64,000 bases of DNA from Sipunculus nudus (GCA_026874595.1 CM049311.1:7045676-7109675); one strand, 5' to 3'. Positions 24,501-39,600 are shown, numbered from the stretch's first letter. Program-made: numbers and translations. Notes: generated by a model not told the origin, from the letters alone.

Positions 24501-27500
24501 TTTACTTAAAAGGATGTACTTCCTTTTGAATAGGCAACAGGCAGCATCGCAAGTTGGCTAAATCTAAAAATGGGAGGTTTAAACATAAAGGAGAGGTGAG
24601 CCTCTTTCTTACAAGGATGGTTGTAGCCTTTTACCCACTAATTAACAAAGATCACAGAAAAGGCATATCAAAACATTTCTACTCATTTGCACAAACCCCA
24701 ATCAGTGAAAAACTAAAACGCACCATATCAAACTCACTGCAATTGATTTTATTTGGAAATAATGGCTATTATATCTGAACAGTATCTTATGCATATGTAT
24801 AAATGTATGATTAAGCTAAGGATGACAGAGAGCCTATAATTAACTCTGGTTTTGTCTATTGTTTCAACGTGGCCCATGAGATCAGTTTCAATACAGTCCT
24901 TACCACCTGCCTTATTACAGGTAAAGCCATGGCACTTTATTTGGACCTGTTAACGTTTGGTAGATTCTCAGCTTCTATATGTACGTATGCACATTTGTTT
25001 CTGTAAGTGTTTATGTATAATGGGCGTTACCCTTTACAGTAATTCTACTTGAAAGGCACCGGTGTAAACAAATGGGATAAATAAATGTGACAGTGTGATT
25101 ATGGAAATCCTGAAAGACTGTTACCTCAAGTTTACCTTCTCAGGATAAATGAATTAATTCTTCTAAAATTCTAAAATGATTAACAACATGATATTAAATC
25201 TTGAGTAAGGCAATCCCTTCAAATTTCAATCAGACCTGAATATTATATAATTCAATGGAGATCCTTAAACCAGCTGGCTTATCGGGCGTTTTAATGATTG
25301 CCAGTCAGTGTCGCTTTACCAAAACTAATATACTGAAATGATTTTTTGTTAAACTTACCAGTCGCCATATCGGCTGAAATATATTTATCCGGAATCTAAC
25401 TACTCTATAAACCTTTTCACTCAGGAAATGCATAATGCAGGACATCATTCATAGCAACATTTATTTCCTTTGATGGACTTGTTGCTTTTAGAACATTAAA
25501 CCTCTAGGTCTCAGTCTACATGTTCATTCCAACACATTCATAGAAAGATTATCCTGTGCTTACATTTCAGCACAGAAGGATTAAAGATGAAATGTACTGG
25601 AACTTTCTCATACAGTGTTCATCACATCAAATAAATACGGTGGTAATAACATTCCAGGAAAAAGTGTTTCATAAATATCATTACTATAAATGTTTCTTTC
25701 AGCCTATGGAGTTTACGAACAAACCCTTACCGTCAATAAAAAGCAGTCCTAATGAGTATTATCACTGAGCCTTTTCATCATTTAAACAAAACGGGAATGA
25801 CCATTCAATAACAATGTGTCATTGACCGCTGGAGAGCGCGAGCCGAAATGAGCGATTGTTAACAAGTAGAGATATAACGGTTTGTCGGAGAGCCGTGAGC
25901 GTTAATGGTCAAAATACGTGCTAATCGATATCCACCATTTCCCTGAATTCAACGGGATAGGAGACCGTGATGTTTCCTCGAAGATGATATTAATGCCGCT
26001 AAGGCATCGTTTTCCGGACGAGGCTTCTTTTCCTAATCTTAAGGACTGTTTCACAGGCGAGAATTAATTTAGAACATTACGGATTATCTTGTGTTAAAGC
26101 AAACATGGTAGAATCTAGAATGGGTCCACAGTCCGTCAGAAAGGCCTTATCCGTCACGACAGTTGATCAATATCATGGGGATTATCTTTATCCTTAACCC
26201 TACATTAACAGCTTCCAAATGTAAATCACAAGTATCGGCTGTGCTCAAATTATTCCCATTCCGTAATGCCTCAGGTATATTCCGTAACTTCTCTCAGTAA
26301 GGTTCCTTTGTGTTCATCGCAGATCGTAAAGGCTGCTCCCATTAGCCCCTTCATTGCACTGTATGACAAAGGAAGGTTTGTAACAAGCTTGTTTACATGA
26401 GATGCAGTCATGATGTTACTTATATTCAGGGACGCACGCATCACCATTGTATATTATAGAAAACAAGATGCAAGCTTTTAACACCTTTGTAGAAACAAAA
26501 CGTATTGAAACATAATTAAACAATTAACATTAGATTTCCTTACGGGTTTGTACCTGTTTTAATGAAATGGTGGAATTGTACCTTTGCTACACTACAAAAT
26601 GACTTCTATTTGGCCTTACCCTGCAACAAACTGTAATTTTGATGTGATCCTTGAGGAAAACGGGGACGTACATCCTCGCTTTAAAAATGATTTCACGGCC
26701 GACAGTTGTTATGCACATTTGTGTCTTTCACAGAAAACGACAATAAGCAGCAGCTGACAATTCCTGACCTCACGCTAGCTGATGATATTTATCTAACTTA
26801 ACATATTTAAACTGGACCCTATATAAAATGTTTAATGTTCCTAGAGGTGGAAGACTGATTTGTCAATTCTTTCTTCATTTCTATTTTTTGTCGAGGCAGG
26901 CCTTGCCAAAGCTCCTTTAGAGGACCAAACTGTGCTGTAACCAGCTGTGTTTAATCTATCAGTGTGGTGCTTGCTCATTCAATATAGTTTTGTATAGATA
27001 TCCTTGAAAAATCTTATTATTCTCTAAAATATACCCTGGTCTAATGAGACTCTGCTAGACTGTAAACAATGTCTTTCCTTTCGTTGATGCATCATGCATG
27101 TTGCCCTTCAACTGATTTCTTTGAAACTATCTGCTTTTTTGGTTTTCCTGGCATTTTTAAATACAATTTAGTTGTGAATGCTGAATGCCTCACAAATTTA
27201 ACTTCTCTTTTCAGTAGCTTTAAGATGATGTAAAAATATAAATATATAAATCACACCTATAATAGTAATTTAAACAGCAACTTTTACATCCACTGGAACT
27301 TACACTCTAGATCTGTTTATTCATAACCAACAAGTCGCTTTTACTAGGTATTATGATCATTTTAGCGGTGTAGCGACGATTAATCTCCATGTATTCCAAC
27401 TATGGAGAGGGTTATACAGGAAAGGTTATAATTTACTACGAGCACGAAGATCTTGTTTTATTCTGCTAGACCAATTTACGATAATCCTATGTGTGCCAGG

Positions 27501-27691
27501 AGGCAAGGACAGAAGCCGAATGCTGCATAAACGGTACAGCAAATTATTTCAACCAGATCGACTGAACACAGATTATTACAAGGCGTAAGGTTTAATAAAG
27601 CCACGTATATACGGTTTATCTGTGTTTCATCGACTGACGGGGAGAGCGAGGCGAGAAAAAGGTATCATAAACCAAACAGAAAAATCTCAAG

Positions 27692-27770
<79 letters not shown>

Positions 27771-28433
27771 TAATCGTAAGTCTGCCAAGGACTTCTGATA
27801 CTACTTCGACATTTACGACTTTTGCCGGACATAAAGTTTCCCGGGATGGTCACAGAAATGTCACCAGAAGTATATATTGGTCATGTTTGCCGATGAGGTC
27901 TCTATCCCTCTTCCACAAAACTGTTTTCTACCTGATTGCTTTCACATTCGTCGCGATACTTCTAAACTTCAGGAAGGGTGTCCTTGCCTTCGGTGAAGAA
28001 ACACAGAAAATATTTACTGGTTATGCAACTGTAGACATCATGAACACCCATATCAACATTCAGTTGTCGTACCTTCCGTGCCACATCGATACAATTAATA
28101 CGTAGTTGAGGATTTTCTAGACCACGGTTTACTTGCCTTCGTTCTGATTTCACTCTCCTAATTCGGCAGATGTGCGCTCTTATAGGACAAGGTTACTTGT
28201 ATTTTGCGGGATTATGCCTGATTAAGCTGAATAATTAATAATTTTAATATTTCCCCATTAGGTGACCCTATTTCTTTTGTGCTGAAAGGTCCTCCACGCT
28301 TATGACGCTTTTTTAGAAGGCGCCTCGGGGATTTTCACTGGCCTGTTAAGACCGTGGCCAGAGCGCATGTCCTGCCCAAAATGGCATTTCCATGCAATAC
28401 GCGGTCACGCAGCTCCACTATAATCCCCAAAGA
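21551..28433 (+). repeat. direct duplication copy A (~6.9 kb, itself about 1.4 array units)
   Basis: It starts with TTTGCACTTGTTTTAATGGA and ends after CGCGGTCACGCAG-TCCACTATAATCCC, the same two ends as copy B. Module order inside is L1 (21551), L3 (23250), tail, L5 (24500), L4 (25340), L2 (25830), L1 (26550), L3 (27810) and a GC-richer end block (28290-28433). Sampled stretches match copy B at roughly 90-95% by eye, whereas the two internal L1 modules are much more different from each other. It carries a (TA)n expansion absent from B. Confidence 0.9.
27692..27766. repeat. (TA)n microsatellite inside duplication A
   Basis: About 75 bases of alternating T and A with one C interruption (27706). 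The corresponding part of copy B (about 34262) has only a few AT pairs. Confidence 0.95.
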
Positions 28434-28620
28434 TCCCCCATATCCATTGTAACGCCTCTAAAGAAATTTTCTCTCCATAAAGGAAGTAAAGGTTTTTAAT
28501 CCAAAGACCACATGACTCCGCTTTCAATGCGAGGGCTTTTCAATTTGGTCAACAGTGGGCACTGAGTCCAATCATGTGACGACCGTTTGACAAATTTGTT
28601 TTCGGTAACAGGTATGTTGA
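28434..28620. other. unique spacer at the A/B duplication junction
   Basis: About 187 bases between the right end of copy A and the left end of copy B. It matches neither the DNA following copy B nor the DNA before copy A, so it is either inserted or left over from the duplication event. Confidence 0.6.
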
Positions 28621-31600
28621 TTTGCACTTGTTTTAATGGAATGATGGAATACGTATATTTGCATACTACATAATAACTTGCAGTTTATCTTACCCTGCAA
28701 CAAAACCTGTAATATGACGATTACCTTTGCGAAAAGTTGCTGCACATCCTCATCTTAAAAACAGTTATCGGATTGGCCCGACACATGTTATACACACTTG
28801 TCTTTCACGAGTGACTTTAAAGTAATTAACAAATTAAATTTAAACTAGACATAATGGATCCACTTGAGTTCCTGCCCATTCTTTGCAGTAAATGATAATA
28901 TCGATAAAGAAGTCTAAAGTAGCAGCAGACCATACGTGTGTAACCAGACGCTAATTTACTACATTTTTACAATCATTATTTAAACTGGACAATATGTTAA
29001 TGTTTAATATGCCCCGAGGTAGCAGACAAAACGTGATTTGTATATTTTTCTTCGTTTCCCATGTTGCCATAGCAGACCTAGTCACACTTTCCTAGAAGAT
29101 CCAACTGTGATATAACCAACTATCTCCTGCCTGGGTGGTATTTCCCATTCAATAAAGGTTTGTATCTATTCCCTTGTATTTATTCGGAACACAAAGATGA
29201 CGTTTTCTTTCGTTGCTCATAATCATATATTTGAAGTGAGTATAACAACATTTATCTGAAGGAGCTATCCGTTGTGTCACAAGATCGACACAAAGTATAC
29301 ATATCCTATTGTTTATCGAAAACATTTAGGTAGACTAGAAGTTACTTCATTCGAGTCCAAAAAAACAACATTTGTTAGCTTTCCTTAATTTTCAAAAGTT
29401 TAGAAGCCTTCAGAAGCTGAACAGAAGTCTGTATTAAAAGAAGAAAAGTTTCTTTTAAATCCCATGAGTATGGCTGCGATTAAGCCCGTAGCTTCACAGA
29501 ACAGGACGGGGTCACGTGTGGGCCAAAAAGCATAGAGTAAGACAGATATTTTATCTTGAAAACTAACGTTGTGTTATTGTTTCATCAGGAAACGGAACTG
29601 AACTACTTTCTAAATATATCCTGGTCTAATAATTATATCTCTGCTAGCCTGTAAACAATGTGATTCCTTTCGGTCATGGATTCTGTCCATTTACAAAGCC
29701 TTTTGGAACCATCAACTGTTTTTCCTGACATTTCCAAATTGCATTTCCAGTTATTGTTTTGCTTGAAAATGGTGCAATGCAATAAATAATAGATTACACC
29801 TATAACTCGTCGAGCTTCCGGAAGTTACATACCAGTTCACACCATATTAAAATTCTTCATAACCACCAGGTGATTCACGTGAATTGTAGCTAGGTATTAT
29901 GATAATTTCAGCATATAGCTCAAGTTATGCCCTATATATTGCCCCAATTGACAGATAAACATAGAAAAGGTTCAGGAAGGGTCCTCATGTACTAAGAGCA
30001 CAGATAATTTGTTTTATTCCACTATACCAATATAATCGTAAGAGTGGCAGGGGACAAGGGCAGCCGCTGGAGTTTGCACAGTAAGGCAAATAAATTCAAA
30101 CCAACTGGTCGACCGAACAGGTATTATTACTAGGCGTTAGGTTAATATCAACCAAGTAGATACGGTGAATCTCTGTTTTCGAACGACGTGGAGAGCGAAT
30201 CAAGAAAAGGTACTGTACCCAGGAAGCAGGAAGGTCTGACGCAGACTAATATGCGCTTGTCGTTCTTCTGCCAGGGGACTGTTGTCACTACTGCGACATC
30301 TACGACTGGTGTCGGACATAATGCTTCCCGTGAGGTCAGAGATATGTCTATATTGGTCATGCTTTGCTGATGAAGCTTCTATCCCTTTCCTAAAGGACAG
30401 TTTCTCTGCCAGAAATAAATTTAGCAAAGCTTTTACCGTCGTCGCGGTACATAATTAATACAGGAAGGGCGTCCTTGTCTCGGTGAATGAGCTCGGGAAA
30501 TATTTACTGACTATGCAACTAGAGACATCACGGAAAACCATATTGGTATCCCCAAAGGCGAACCTTCCGTGCCATATTCACAAATAAATACCAGGTCAAA
30601 AGACTACTTCATAACTAACTTCAATAAAATAAATGGTACGTTAATCTTAAATGTAAATACCCCTTCCATTAGCGATTTTAGTTGATGAAACCAATTCATC
30701 CACTTAAAATTGGTATAGGGTGAGCTGAACATTGACAATTGCATAGTTTACATTCGGCTTCACCGTTGCCTAGTAGAAAAAAATAAGACCCTACAAATAC
30801 ATAGATCTTGCTTTTATCATAGACATCAGACACTGGTTCAGATTTGCTTATTGAATATGAGAACGTTAATGTACGAATTCATAGCCATAAGTCGGGAATC
30901 ATCTTGGGAATTTTATAATTTTATAAAAATTGTAGCCATCATGCAAATTATATTATATCACCCCTAATAGCATCGCAAATAGAAAGCCATCCATATTCTA
31001 TTTACCCTTATAATGACTAATCTATAACACATTTCATAATAATATCAAGTTTCATAAGTATCCTTTTTTGCTGTAATATCAAAGCCATGATGTAAATCTT
31101 TTTCTCTATAAAAATGTGTACTGAATTGCATGTGAGACAAGTTATTAAAATCAATGAATGTCGCCCAGATTTTATTATCCTGTAATTATAATTTTACATC
31201 GCCCCTTTTAATTCTATATAAAGACAAGTTCTGTACATTTCAATTCATTTGTTGAATGCTATAATCGCGATGTATTCCCGTAACTTTGGAAATGAAATGA
31301 AATGTTTAAAATGTCAATTGAGGCAATTATTTTGAAAGCTTTTAAGATTGGAGCAAAAATAAGATTCATAGAAGGAGAGAATTATTTGGCAATATCAATA
31401 ACATTTGTCAGAATACCATATATATGTTATAAAGTTGTCTGATTGAAATCTGTGACCTGTATGAATAATAAAATGCCGACCGTGTAATGTTTGGCAAATT
31501 TCGCTCTTCGATCGTTAAATGTGTAAAGTAAACAATACGTTTTGTACCTTACCATCAAACAGACTGCTGGGTTTTACTTAAAAGGATGTACTTCCTTTTG

Positions 31601-34600
31601 AATAGGCAACAAGCAGCATCGCAGTTGGCTTAATCTAAAAATGGGAGGTTTAAACATAGAGGGGAGGTGAGCCGCTTTCTTACTAGGATGGTTGTAGCCT
31701 CTTACCCACTAATCAACAAAGATCATATAAAGGGCATATCAAAGCATTTCTACTCATTTGCACAAATCCCAATCAATGAAAAACTAAACCGCACCATATC
31801 GAACTCACTGCAATTGATTTTATTAGGAAATAATGGCTTTTATATTTGAACAGTATCTTATGCATATGTATAAATGTATGATTAAGCTAAGGATGACAGA
31901 GAGCCTATAATTAACTCTGGTTTTGTCTATTGTTTCGAACGTGGCCCATGAGATCAGTTTCAATACAGTCCTTGCCACCCTGCCTTATCACAGGTAAAGC
32001 CATGCCAACTTATTGGGACCTTTTAATGTTTGGTTGATTCTCAGCTTCTATATTTACGAAGGGACATTTGTTTCTGTAACTGTTTATGTATAATGGGCGT
32101 CACCTTTTACAATAATTCTACTTGAAAGGCAAAGGTGTAAACAAATGGGAAAAATAAATGTGACAGTGTGATTATGGAAATCCTGAAAGACTGTTACCTC
32201 AAGTTTACCTTCTCGGAATAAATGAATAAATTCTACTAAAATTCTAAAATGATAAATCTTGAGTAAGGCAATCCCTTCAAACATCAATCAGACCTGAATA
32301 TTATTTAATTCAATGGAGATTCTTAAACCAGCTGGCTTATCGGGCGTGTTAATGATTGCCAGTCAGTTTCGCTTTACCAAAACTGATATGCTAAAATGAT
32401 TTTATGTTAAACTTACCAGTCGCCATATCGACTGAAATATATTAATCCGGAATCTTACTACTCTATAAACCTTTTGACTCAGGAAATGCATAATGCAGGA
32501 CATCATTCATAGCAACATTTATTTCCTTTGATGGACTTGTTGCTTTTAGAACATTAAACCTCTAGGTCTCAGTCCACATATTCATTCCAACACATTCATA
32601 GAATGATTATCCTGTGCATACCTTTCAGCACAAAAGGATAAACGATGAAATGCACTGGAACTTTCTCATACAGTGTTCATCACATCAAATAAATACGGTG
32701 GTAATAACATTCCAGGAAAAAGTGTTTCATTAATATCATTACTATAAATGTTTCTTTCAGGCCTATGGAGTTTACGCATTTTATTTACCCTTACCGTCAA
32801 TAAAAAGCAGTCCTAATGCGTATTATCACTGATCCTTTTCATCATTTGAACAAAACGGGTATGGCCATTCAATTACAATGTGTCATTGACCGCTGGAGAG
32901 CGCAAGCCGAAATGAGCGAGTGTTAATAAGTAGAGATATTACGGTGTGTCTGAGAGCTGGAGCGTTAATGGTCAAAACAATACGTGCCAATCGATATCCA
33001 CCACTTCCCTGAATTCAACGGGATAGGAGACCGTGATGATTCCTCGGAGGTTATGTTAATGCCGCTAAGGCATAATTATTCGGACGAGGCTTCTTTTCCT
33101 AATCTTAAGGACTTTTTCACCGGCGAGAATTAGTTTAGAACATTACGGATTATCTTGTAAAGCAAACATGGTAGAATCTAATATAGGTCCACAGTCCGTC
33201 AGATAGGCCTTATCCGTCACGACAGTTGTTCAATATCATGTCGATTATCTGAGGTATATTCCGTAACTTCTCTCAGTAAGGTTCCTTTGTGTTCATCGCA
33301 GATCGTAAAGGTTGCTCCCATTAGCCCCTTCATTGCACTGTATAACAAAGGAAGGTTTGTAACAAGCTTGTTTACATGAGATGCAGTCATGATGTTACTT
33401 ATATTCAGGGACGCACGCATCACCATTGTATATTATAGAAAACAAGATGCAAGCTTTTAACACCTTTGTAGAAACAAAACGTATTGAAACATAATTAAAC
33501 AATTAACATTAGATTTCCTTAGGGGTTTGTACCTGTTGTAATGAAATGGTGGAATTATACCTTTCCTACACTACAAAATGACTTCTATTTGGCCTTACCC
33601 TGCAACAAAGTGTGATTTTGATGTGTTCCTTGAGGAAAACGGGGACGTACATCCTCGCTTTAAAAATGATTTCAAGGCCAACAGTTGTTATGCACATTTG
33701 TGTCTTTCACAGAAAACGACAATAAGCAGCAACTCCGGACCTCACGCTAGCTGATGATATTTATCTAACTTAACCTATTCAAACTGGACCCTCTATAAAA
33801 TGTTTAATGTTCCTCTAGGCGGAAGACTGATTTGTCAATTCTTTCTTCGTTTCTATTTTTGTCGAGGCAGGCCTTGCCACAGCTCCCTTAAAGGACCAAA
33901 CTGTGGTGTAACCAGCTGTGTTTAATCTATCAGTGTGGTGCTTGCTCATTCAATAAAGTTTGGTATAGATATCCTTGAAAAATCTTATTATTCTCTAAAA
34001 TATACCCTGGTCTAATGAGACTCTGCTAGACTGTAAACAATGTCTTTCCTTTCGTTGATGCATCATGCATGTTGCCCTTTCACTACTTTGAAACCATTAG
34101 CTCTTTTGGTTTTCCTTACATTTTCAAATACAATTTAGTTGTTAATTTGCTGAATGCCTCACAAATTTAACTTCTTTTTTCAGTAGCTTTATGATTATGT
34201 AAAAATATAAATATTTTAATCACCTCTATAATAGTAATTTAAACAACAACTTTTACATCCACATATATATCTACGCTAATCGAAAGTCTGCCAAGGACTT
34301 CTGATGTTACTTCGACATCTACGACTGGTGCCGGACATAATGTTTCCCGGGAGGTCACAGAAATGTCACCAGAAGTATATATTGGTCATGTTTGCCGATG
34401 AGGTCTCTATCCCCCTTCTACAGAACTGTTTTCTACCCGACTGCTTTTACATTCGTCGCGATACTTCTAAACTTCAGGAAGGGCGTCCTTGCCTTCGGTG
34501 AAGGAATTTGGAAAATATTTACTTGCTATGCATCTGTAGACATCACGAACACCCATATCAACATTCAGTTGTCGTACCTTCCGTGCCACATCTATATAAT

Positions 34601-34932
34601 TAATACGGAGTTGAGGATTTTCTAGACCACGATTTATCTGCCTCCGTTCTGATTTGACTCTCCAAATTCGGCAGATGTGCGCTCTTTTAGGACAAAGTTA
34701 CTTGTATTTTGCGGGATTATGCCTGATTAAGCTGAATAATTAATAATTTTAATATTTCCCCATTAGGTGCCTCTATTTCTTTTGTGGCGCAAGGTCCTCC
34801 ACGCTTATGACGCTTTTTTAGGAGGCGCCTCGGGGATTTTCACTGGCCTGTTAAGACCGTGGCCAGAGCGCATGGCCTGGCCAAAAGGCATTTCCATGCA
34901 ATACGCGGTCACGCAGTTCCACTATAATCCCA
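28621..34932 (+). repeat. direct duplication copy B (~6.3 kb)
   Basis: Same module order as copy A: L1 (28621), L3 (30300), tail, L5 (31570), L4 (32400), L2 (32885), L1 (33525), L3 (34320), GC-richer end block (34787-34932). It is shorter because several blocks present in A are missing, for example around 33240-33250 and between 34255 and 34280. Small open frames in A and B align but differ mainly by amino-acid-changing substitutions, so they are not conserved genes. Confidence 0.9.
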
Positions 34933-36400
34933 TGTTGGACCTATGTTGTTTATCGGAAAAAAACTTCTCACTTATAAATTCGAACAGCCTGCATGGGTCT
35001 CACGTCTCTTTCCAAAATTTATTTTTTTGTGATTTCTGAAAAGAATAGTTTTTCTTATTTTGGGGGGTGGGGTGTTCCTTGGGTATTCTAGCAGAAGTGA
35101 TCTTTATAACGTATAAGTGAAACACATGATTAAACCTTAGGAATAAAATATGCGTCGTTTAGTCCCTATCAGCTCATTACAAAAACATGCATCAGATAGA
35201 GCCGTGGATTATCTACGGGTGCAGCTAGTATACGAATAAATACCGAGTCGAAGGATTTTCTTTTATATATCCTTCTCAAGTAAAATTAATTATACGTTAA
35301 TCTAATACGTAAATTCCACTTCAATAAGTGTTTTAATTTTATAAATTTAATCTACTGAGAACTGGTATATTCAACATGTTTTATAACCTGCACCACCGAC
35401 AAGTGTGTTATGTATATTAAGCATCACCGGTGCCTCGACAAATAAAATTAAAATCCCTGCAACTTTTTGCTTTTGCTTCTATCATAGATTTCAGAAATTG
35501 TCTGAAGGGTTAGTTTATTGGATTGAAGGCCGTTGGTCTACGATTTCATAGCCAACAACCGAAAATCACCTCGGGAATTATTTTATATCATTTACTTCAC
35601 GTGGAAATTATATTATTTTGCCCCTTAATTGGAGTGCAATCAAGAACAAAAATTCACATCCTTTTTTCATGTATAGGTTTCATAATTATTTTATTGCTGC
35701 ACTGATATATCAGATGGACCTCCCCTTCTCTCTGTGTTACGTATGTGAAATTTGCATGGGAGAAAATTTTTATACATTAAATCCAGATACATGTCCCAAA
35801 GTTTTATCATTGCATTATAAGAGTTTTATCCCGGCCTTTTGAGTTTTGTAAATACAAGTTTCGTACCATGATTACTGAAGGTACGAAATACGGTCTCATG
35901 GAGTATACCCATTTGATAACTTACTGTTGGTATTTCATTAGAAGAATAATGCAATATTGAAAATGAAATTTGATGAATCAAACGGCAATTGAGTAAACAG
36001 AGCCAAATATTCACTCGCCGAACGCGTTTAAGATTGATATTTGAACATAATGTACGGCAGTGACAAGTTATTTTGATAACGAAACACTCCCGAATACGTT
36101 ATCACGGTAAATTATGTATGTGAGAATACCAGGTGAATATGGTAATGGACGCTGAATAAATATGTGTTCTGAAAGAATAAAAACTTTAAACAATTATTTC
36201 TTTTGGTAGGCGAATAGCAGCATCACACACTGCCAATTGGGAACATTAAAGGTAAAGCAGAGGAGAAGGGGGAAATGGTCTGTTTCTTTCAAGGATAATT
36301 TTGGTATCTTACCGACTAACAAAAAAGATCATAGAATAGGCTACTCAAAGCATTTCTACTAATTTCAATAACTCTCTGTCAATGTTCACCTCCAACGCAC
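34933..36400 (+). repeat. array unit, tail and L5 modules
   Basis: AATAAATACC-AGTCGAAGGAT (35237), CATCACCGGTGCCT and the GGAATTATTTTATAT block near 35575 match the tail in A and B. 36220-36400 (TCTTTCAAGGAT-ATTTTGGT, AAAGATCATAGAA, AAAGCATTTCTACT) matches L5. 34933-35220 itself was not aligned to anything. Confidence 0.7.
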
Positions 36401-36639
36401 CATGTGACGCTATAGTGTGGTAACATAAATCCTGAACGACTTGACCGCAACTTTCTCATTTACGTATGCGGAATAAATGAATCTCTTCAAGTAATGACCA
36501 AGAACATCATACATTAACATAAAATTAAATGTAAGAGCGAAATATCCTAAGTCAATTCTTTAGGAAAGCCCCTCAGGCTTTACCCTAATATAATTCAGTG
36601 GGCAACTTATATTGGTAGGGTTATGTGGCTTTAGGGTCT

Positions 36640-39600
36640 GTCAGCCAGTGTCGCTTAATCAAAACTGAAATAATAAAACGGTTTTACAGATTACTTCAAT
36701 TGCCAGTAGCTGTATGTAGGTTAAAGCCGTTCACTAAGGATCTGCTTAATTCAGGATAACAATCATAACTCCAGAGACGAAACTTATTATTCTTTTCATT
36801 GACACTGTGTTTTCAATCATGTGCAGACATACCAACACGCCTTTCAGCAATTTCCCTTAAACTTGAGCCGCTTGATTAACACAATATTTATCTTTTTGTT
36901 TTATTTATGACTTGCTATTTATTTTATTATTCAATATTAGCTAAGCGTTTCAACAGAGTGATATTCGTTGTATCTGCATCAAATGTTGCATTCATAAAAA
37001 AAATAATATTATCAGATGTCTTCGAGCGTGTAACCAAGTATTAAAGAACACGCTTCTCACAACGTTTTATATTGATCAGTGGGGTTAATCTGGTTAAACA
37101 CTCTCGATCAAAATATTCACGACCAAGAAGTCGTCTTACGCGAATTTTATTAGGTTTTATAATCATTTCAGGAGAGATCGCGATACAGGAAAGGCTATCA
37201 TGAAATAAGAGCACCGAAATCTTGTTTCATCCTACTGTAACAATATATTATAATCGCACGTGTTGAAAGGGGCAAGGACAGTCCCCGGAGCTTGCTAATT
37301 ACAATCCAACAGGTCGACCGAATACACATTATTACCAGGCTTTAGGTAGATTTTAGCTACGTAAATACGTTTATCTATGTGTCATCGACCGACAGAGGGA
37401 GCGAGACGAGATAAGGTATCCTAAACAAACCAGAAGGATCTAACGCTGACTGATATTCCAGGGGACTGCTTGACTACTTCGACATCTACGGTGGGTGCCG
37501 GACATAATGTTTCTCGGGAGCTCACAGAAATGTCACTAAATGTATATATATGGGCCATCGTGTGCTGACAAGGCCCCTGTTCCTCTCCTAAAGAACTGTT
37601 TCTCCGCGAGAAGTAGCTTTCGGGAAGCTTTTATAGTAGTCATCGTACATAAAAACTACAGGAAGGGCGTCCTTAGGTGAAGGACCTCTTAAAATATTTA
37701 CAGACAAAGCAACTAGAGACATCACGGAAACTCATACTAGTACCCTAAAATACGAATATGCCGTGCCATATGTACAAATAAATATCCTTTCACAGGATAA
37801 TTCAAAGTAATTCAATCAAAAGTAAGAGCGGGATATCCTAAGTCAATACCTCAGGAAAAAAAACCTCAAGGCGTTAAACATTAAAATTCAGTGAGGGCAC
37901 TTAAGTTGGCGGATTAATCTGGCGTTAAGGGGTAGTAAGCTAGGGTCGCCTAATCAAAACTGAAATAATGAAATGGATTTAAGCCATAGGCTTCTTATCA
38001 ATCGTAACATCGCCCGAATAAATTAATGCGGACTGTAAGCAGTCTATAAACCCGTTTACTCAGGAACTCCTTAATACAGGACATCATTCTAAACTGCATA
38101 AACGAAACTCATTATTCTGCTCATTGACTCGCTGTTTTTGTCATCATGTGCAAACATACCAGCACGCCTCTGAGCAATTCTTCTTTAAATTTGAGCATCT
38201 TGATAAACTCGAATATTCACGAGTGTGTTTGATTTGTGACATTTTATTAATTATATTAGTCGATATTACCCAGGATTTCAACAGATTGATATTCATTGCA
38301 GCTGCATCAGGTGTTGATTGATAAAAAAATATCATCAACTTTCTCCTGAATTGTAACCACAATATAAAAGGACACGCTTCTCGCAGCGTTGAAATTGATC
38401 GGTGGGAGACAAGTCAAAAGATGACATGCCTTGGCAAATAAAAGCTCCTTGACTGGTGCTGACGAGATGATCCAGAAGAATTAAAATGCATTTAAGGTTA
38501 CAAATTCCATCAGTTCATACTCTATCACTGTATCCCCATCGATATAAGTGATAGGTTGGCATACTAGGAGGGGTCATATTGGTGAGATGAATAGAAGAAT
38601 TAGATAAAATATATCCCTCAGTCCATTTTGCAGATTATAATAAGCTTATAACGAGCCATGACGAATGATTTCCAAATTTACATTCAAAATCTAACGTATA
38701 AGGAGTATCAGTACGTGAGGGCTTGGGTTTTTAACAACAGGCCTAAAAATTTAGTATGGGTTACCCCTCCTCGGATAGTATACCCTGCACAAATGACACA
38801 GACAAGTAGATTGGAGGTATCACTTGTTCTTTCCACACAAGTACATATTCAATTCAAATGTTCAGTCCAGCACATTCATTTAATGATTATCCTGGGCCAA
38901 CATCTTTAGCAAAGATTGACAATCGATAAAATGAGTTTAAAACCTTTCTATTATCGTCAGGGTTATTTAAGTTACATACGGCTGAAAGATTATACCAGGA
39001 AAATGGGTTAAAATAAATATTGTTGTCTCTCTTACACCCTGTGGAGTTTACATACAAACACTATCCATCAATAAAAACATATTGAATGCGAATCATCTTT
39101 TAAACAATATAGGTATTGCCCATTTAGCTTCAATGTGTCACTGACCGCTTGAGAGCGGGAGACGAGATGAGTGATTTTGAACGAAGAAGATATATATCGC
39201 TTTGTCTCATAGCCGTTAGCGTTAATGGTCAACACAATACGTGCTATTCGATATCTACCACTGCTGAGCTATCCACGGCACAGAAGGCAATGGTGTTTTC
39301 TCGGAGGTGATAGAAATGCTGCGAAACTACCGTTTACGGGCTAGGCCTATTCCTAATCTCAAGAACAACTCTCTCTGGCAGAATTAATTTAGAAATCAAG
39401 GACTATCTTGCAGTAACCTAGAATGGCAGACTCTCGAAGGAGCACATTGTCTTCTAGGCAGTCATTACACCTGATCTATGCCATGGAGATTACCGTCATT
39501 CCTTACTTCCATCAACAGCTCCCTAAAGTAAATCACAGGTATCCGCTGTGGTTATATAATTCCAATTCTGTATTGGTCGAGTGAATATTCCGTATCTATT

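Noticed and set aside
24554-24778. Aligned open frames in duplicates A and B (24554-24778 and 31667-31849) as a conserved small gene
   Set aside because: The differences between the two frames are mostly amino-acid-changing, and the third related segment near 36290 has no intact frame. This is neutral repeat DNA.
34767-35039. 90-codon frame across the right edge of duplication B
   Set aside because: It spans the duplication boundary, and the matching part of copy A has a different frame, so it is not an inherited gene.
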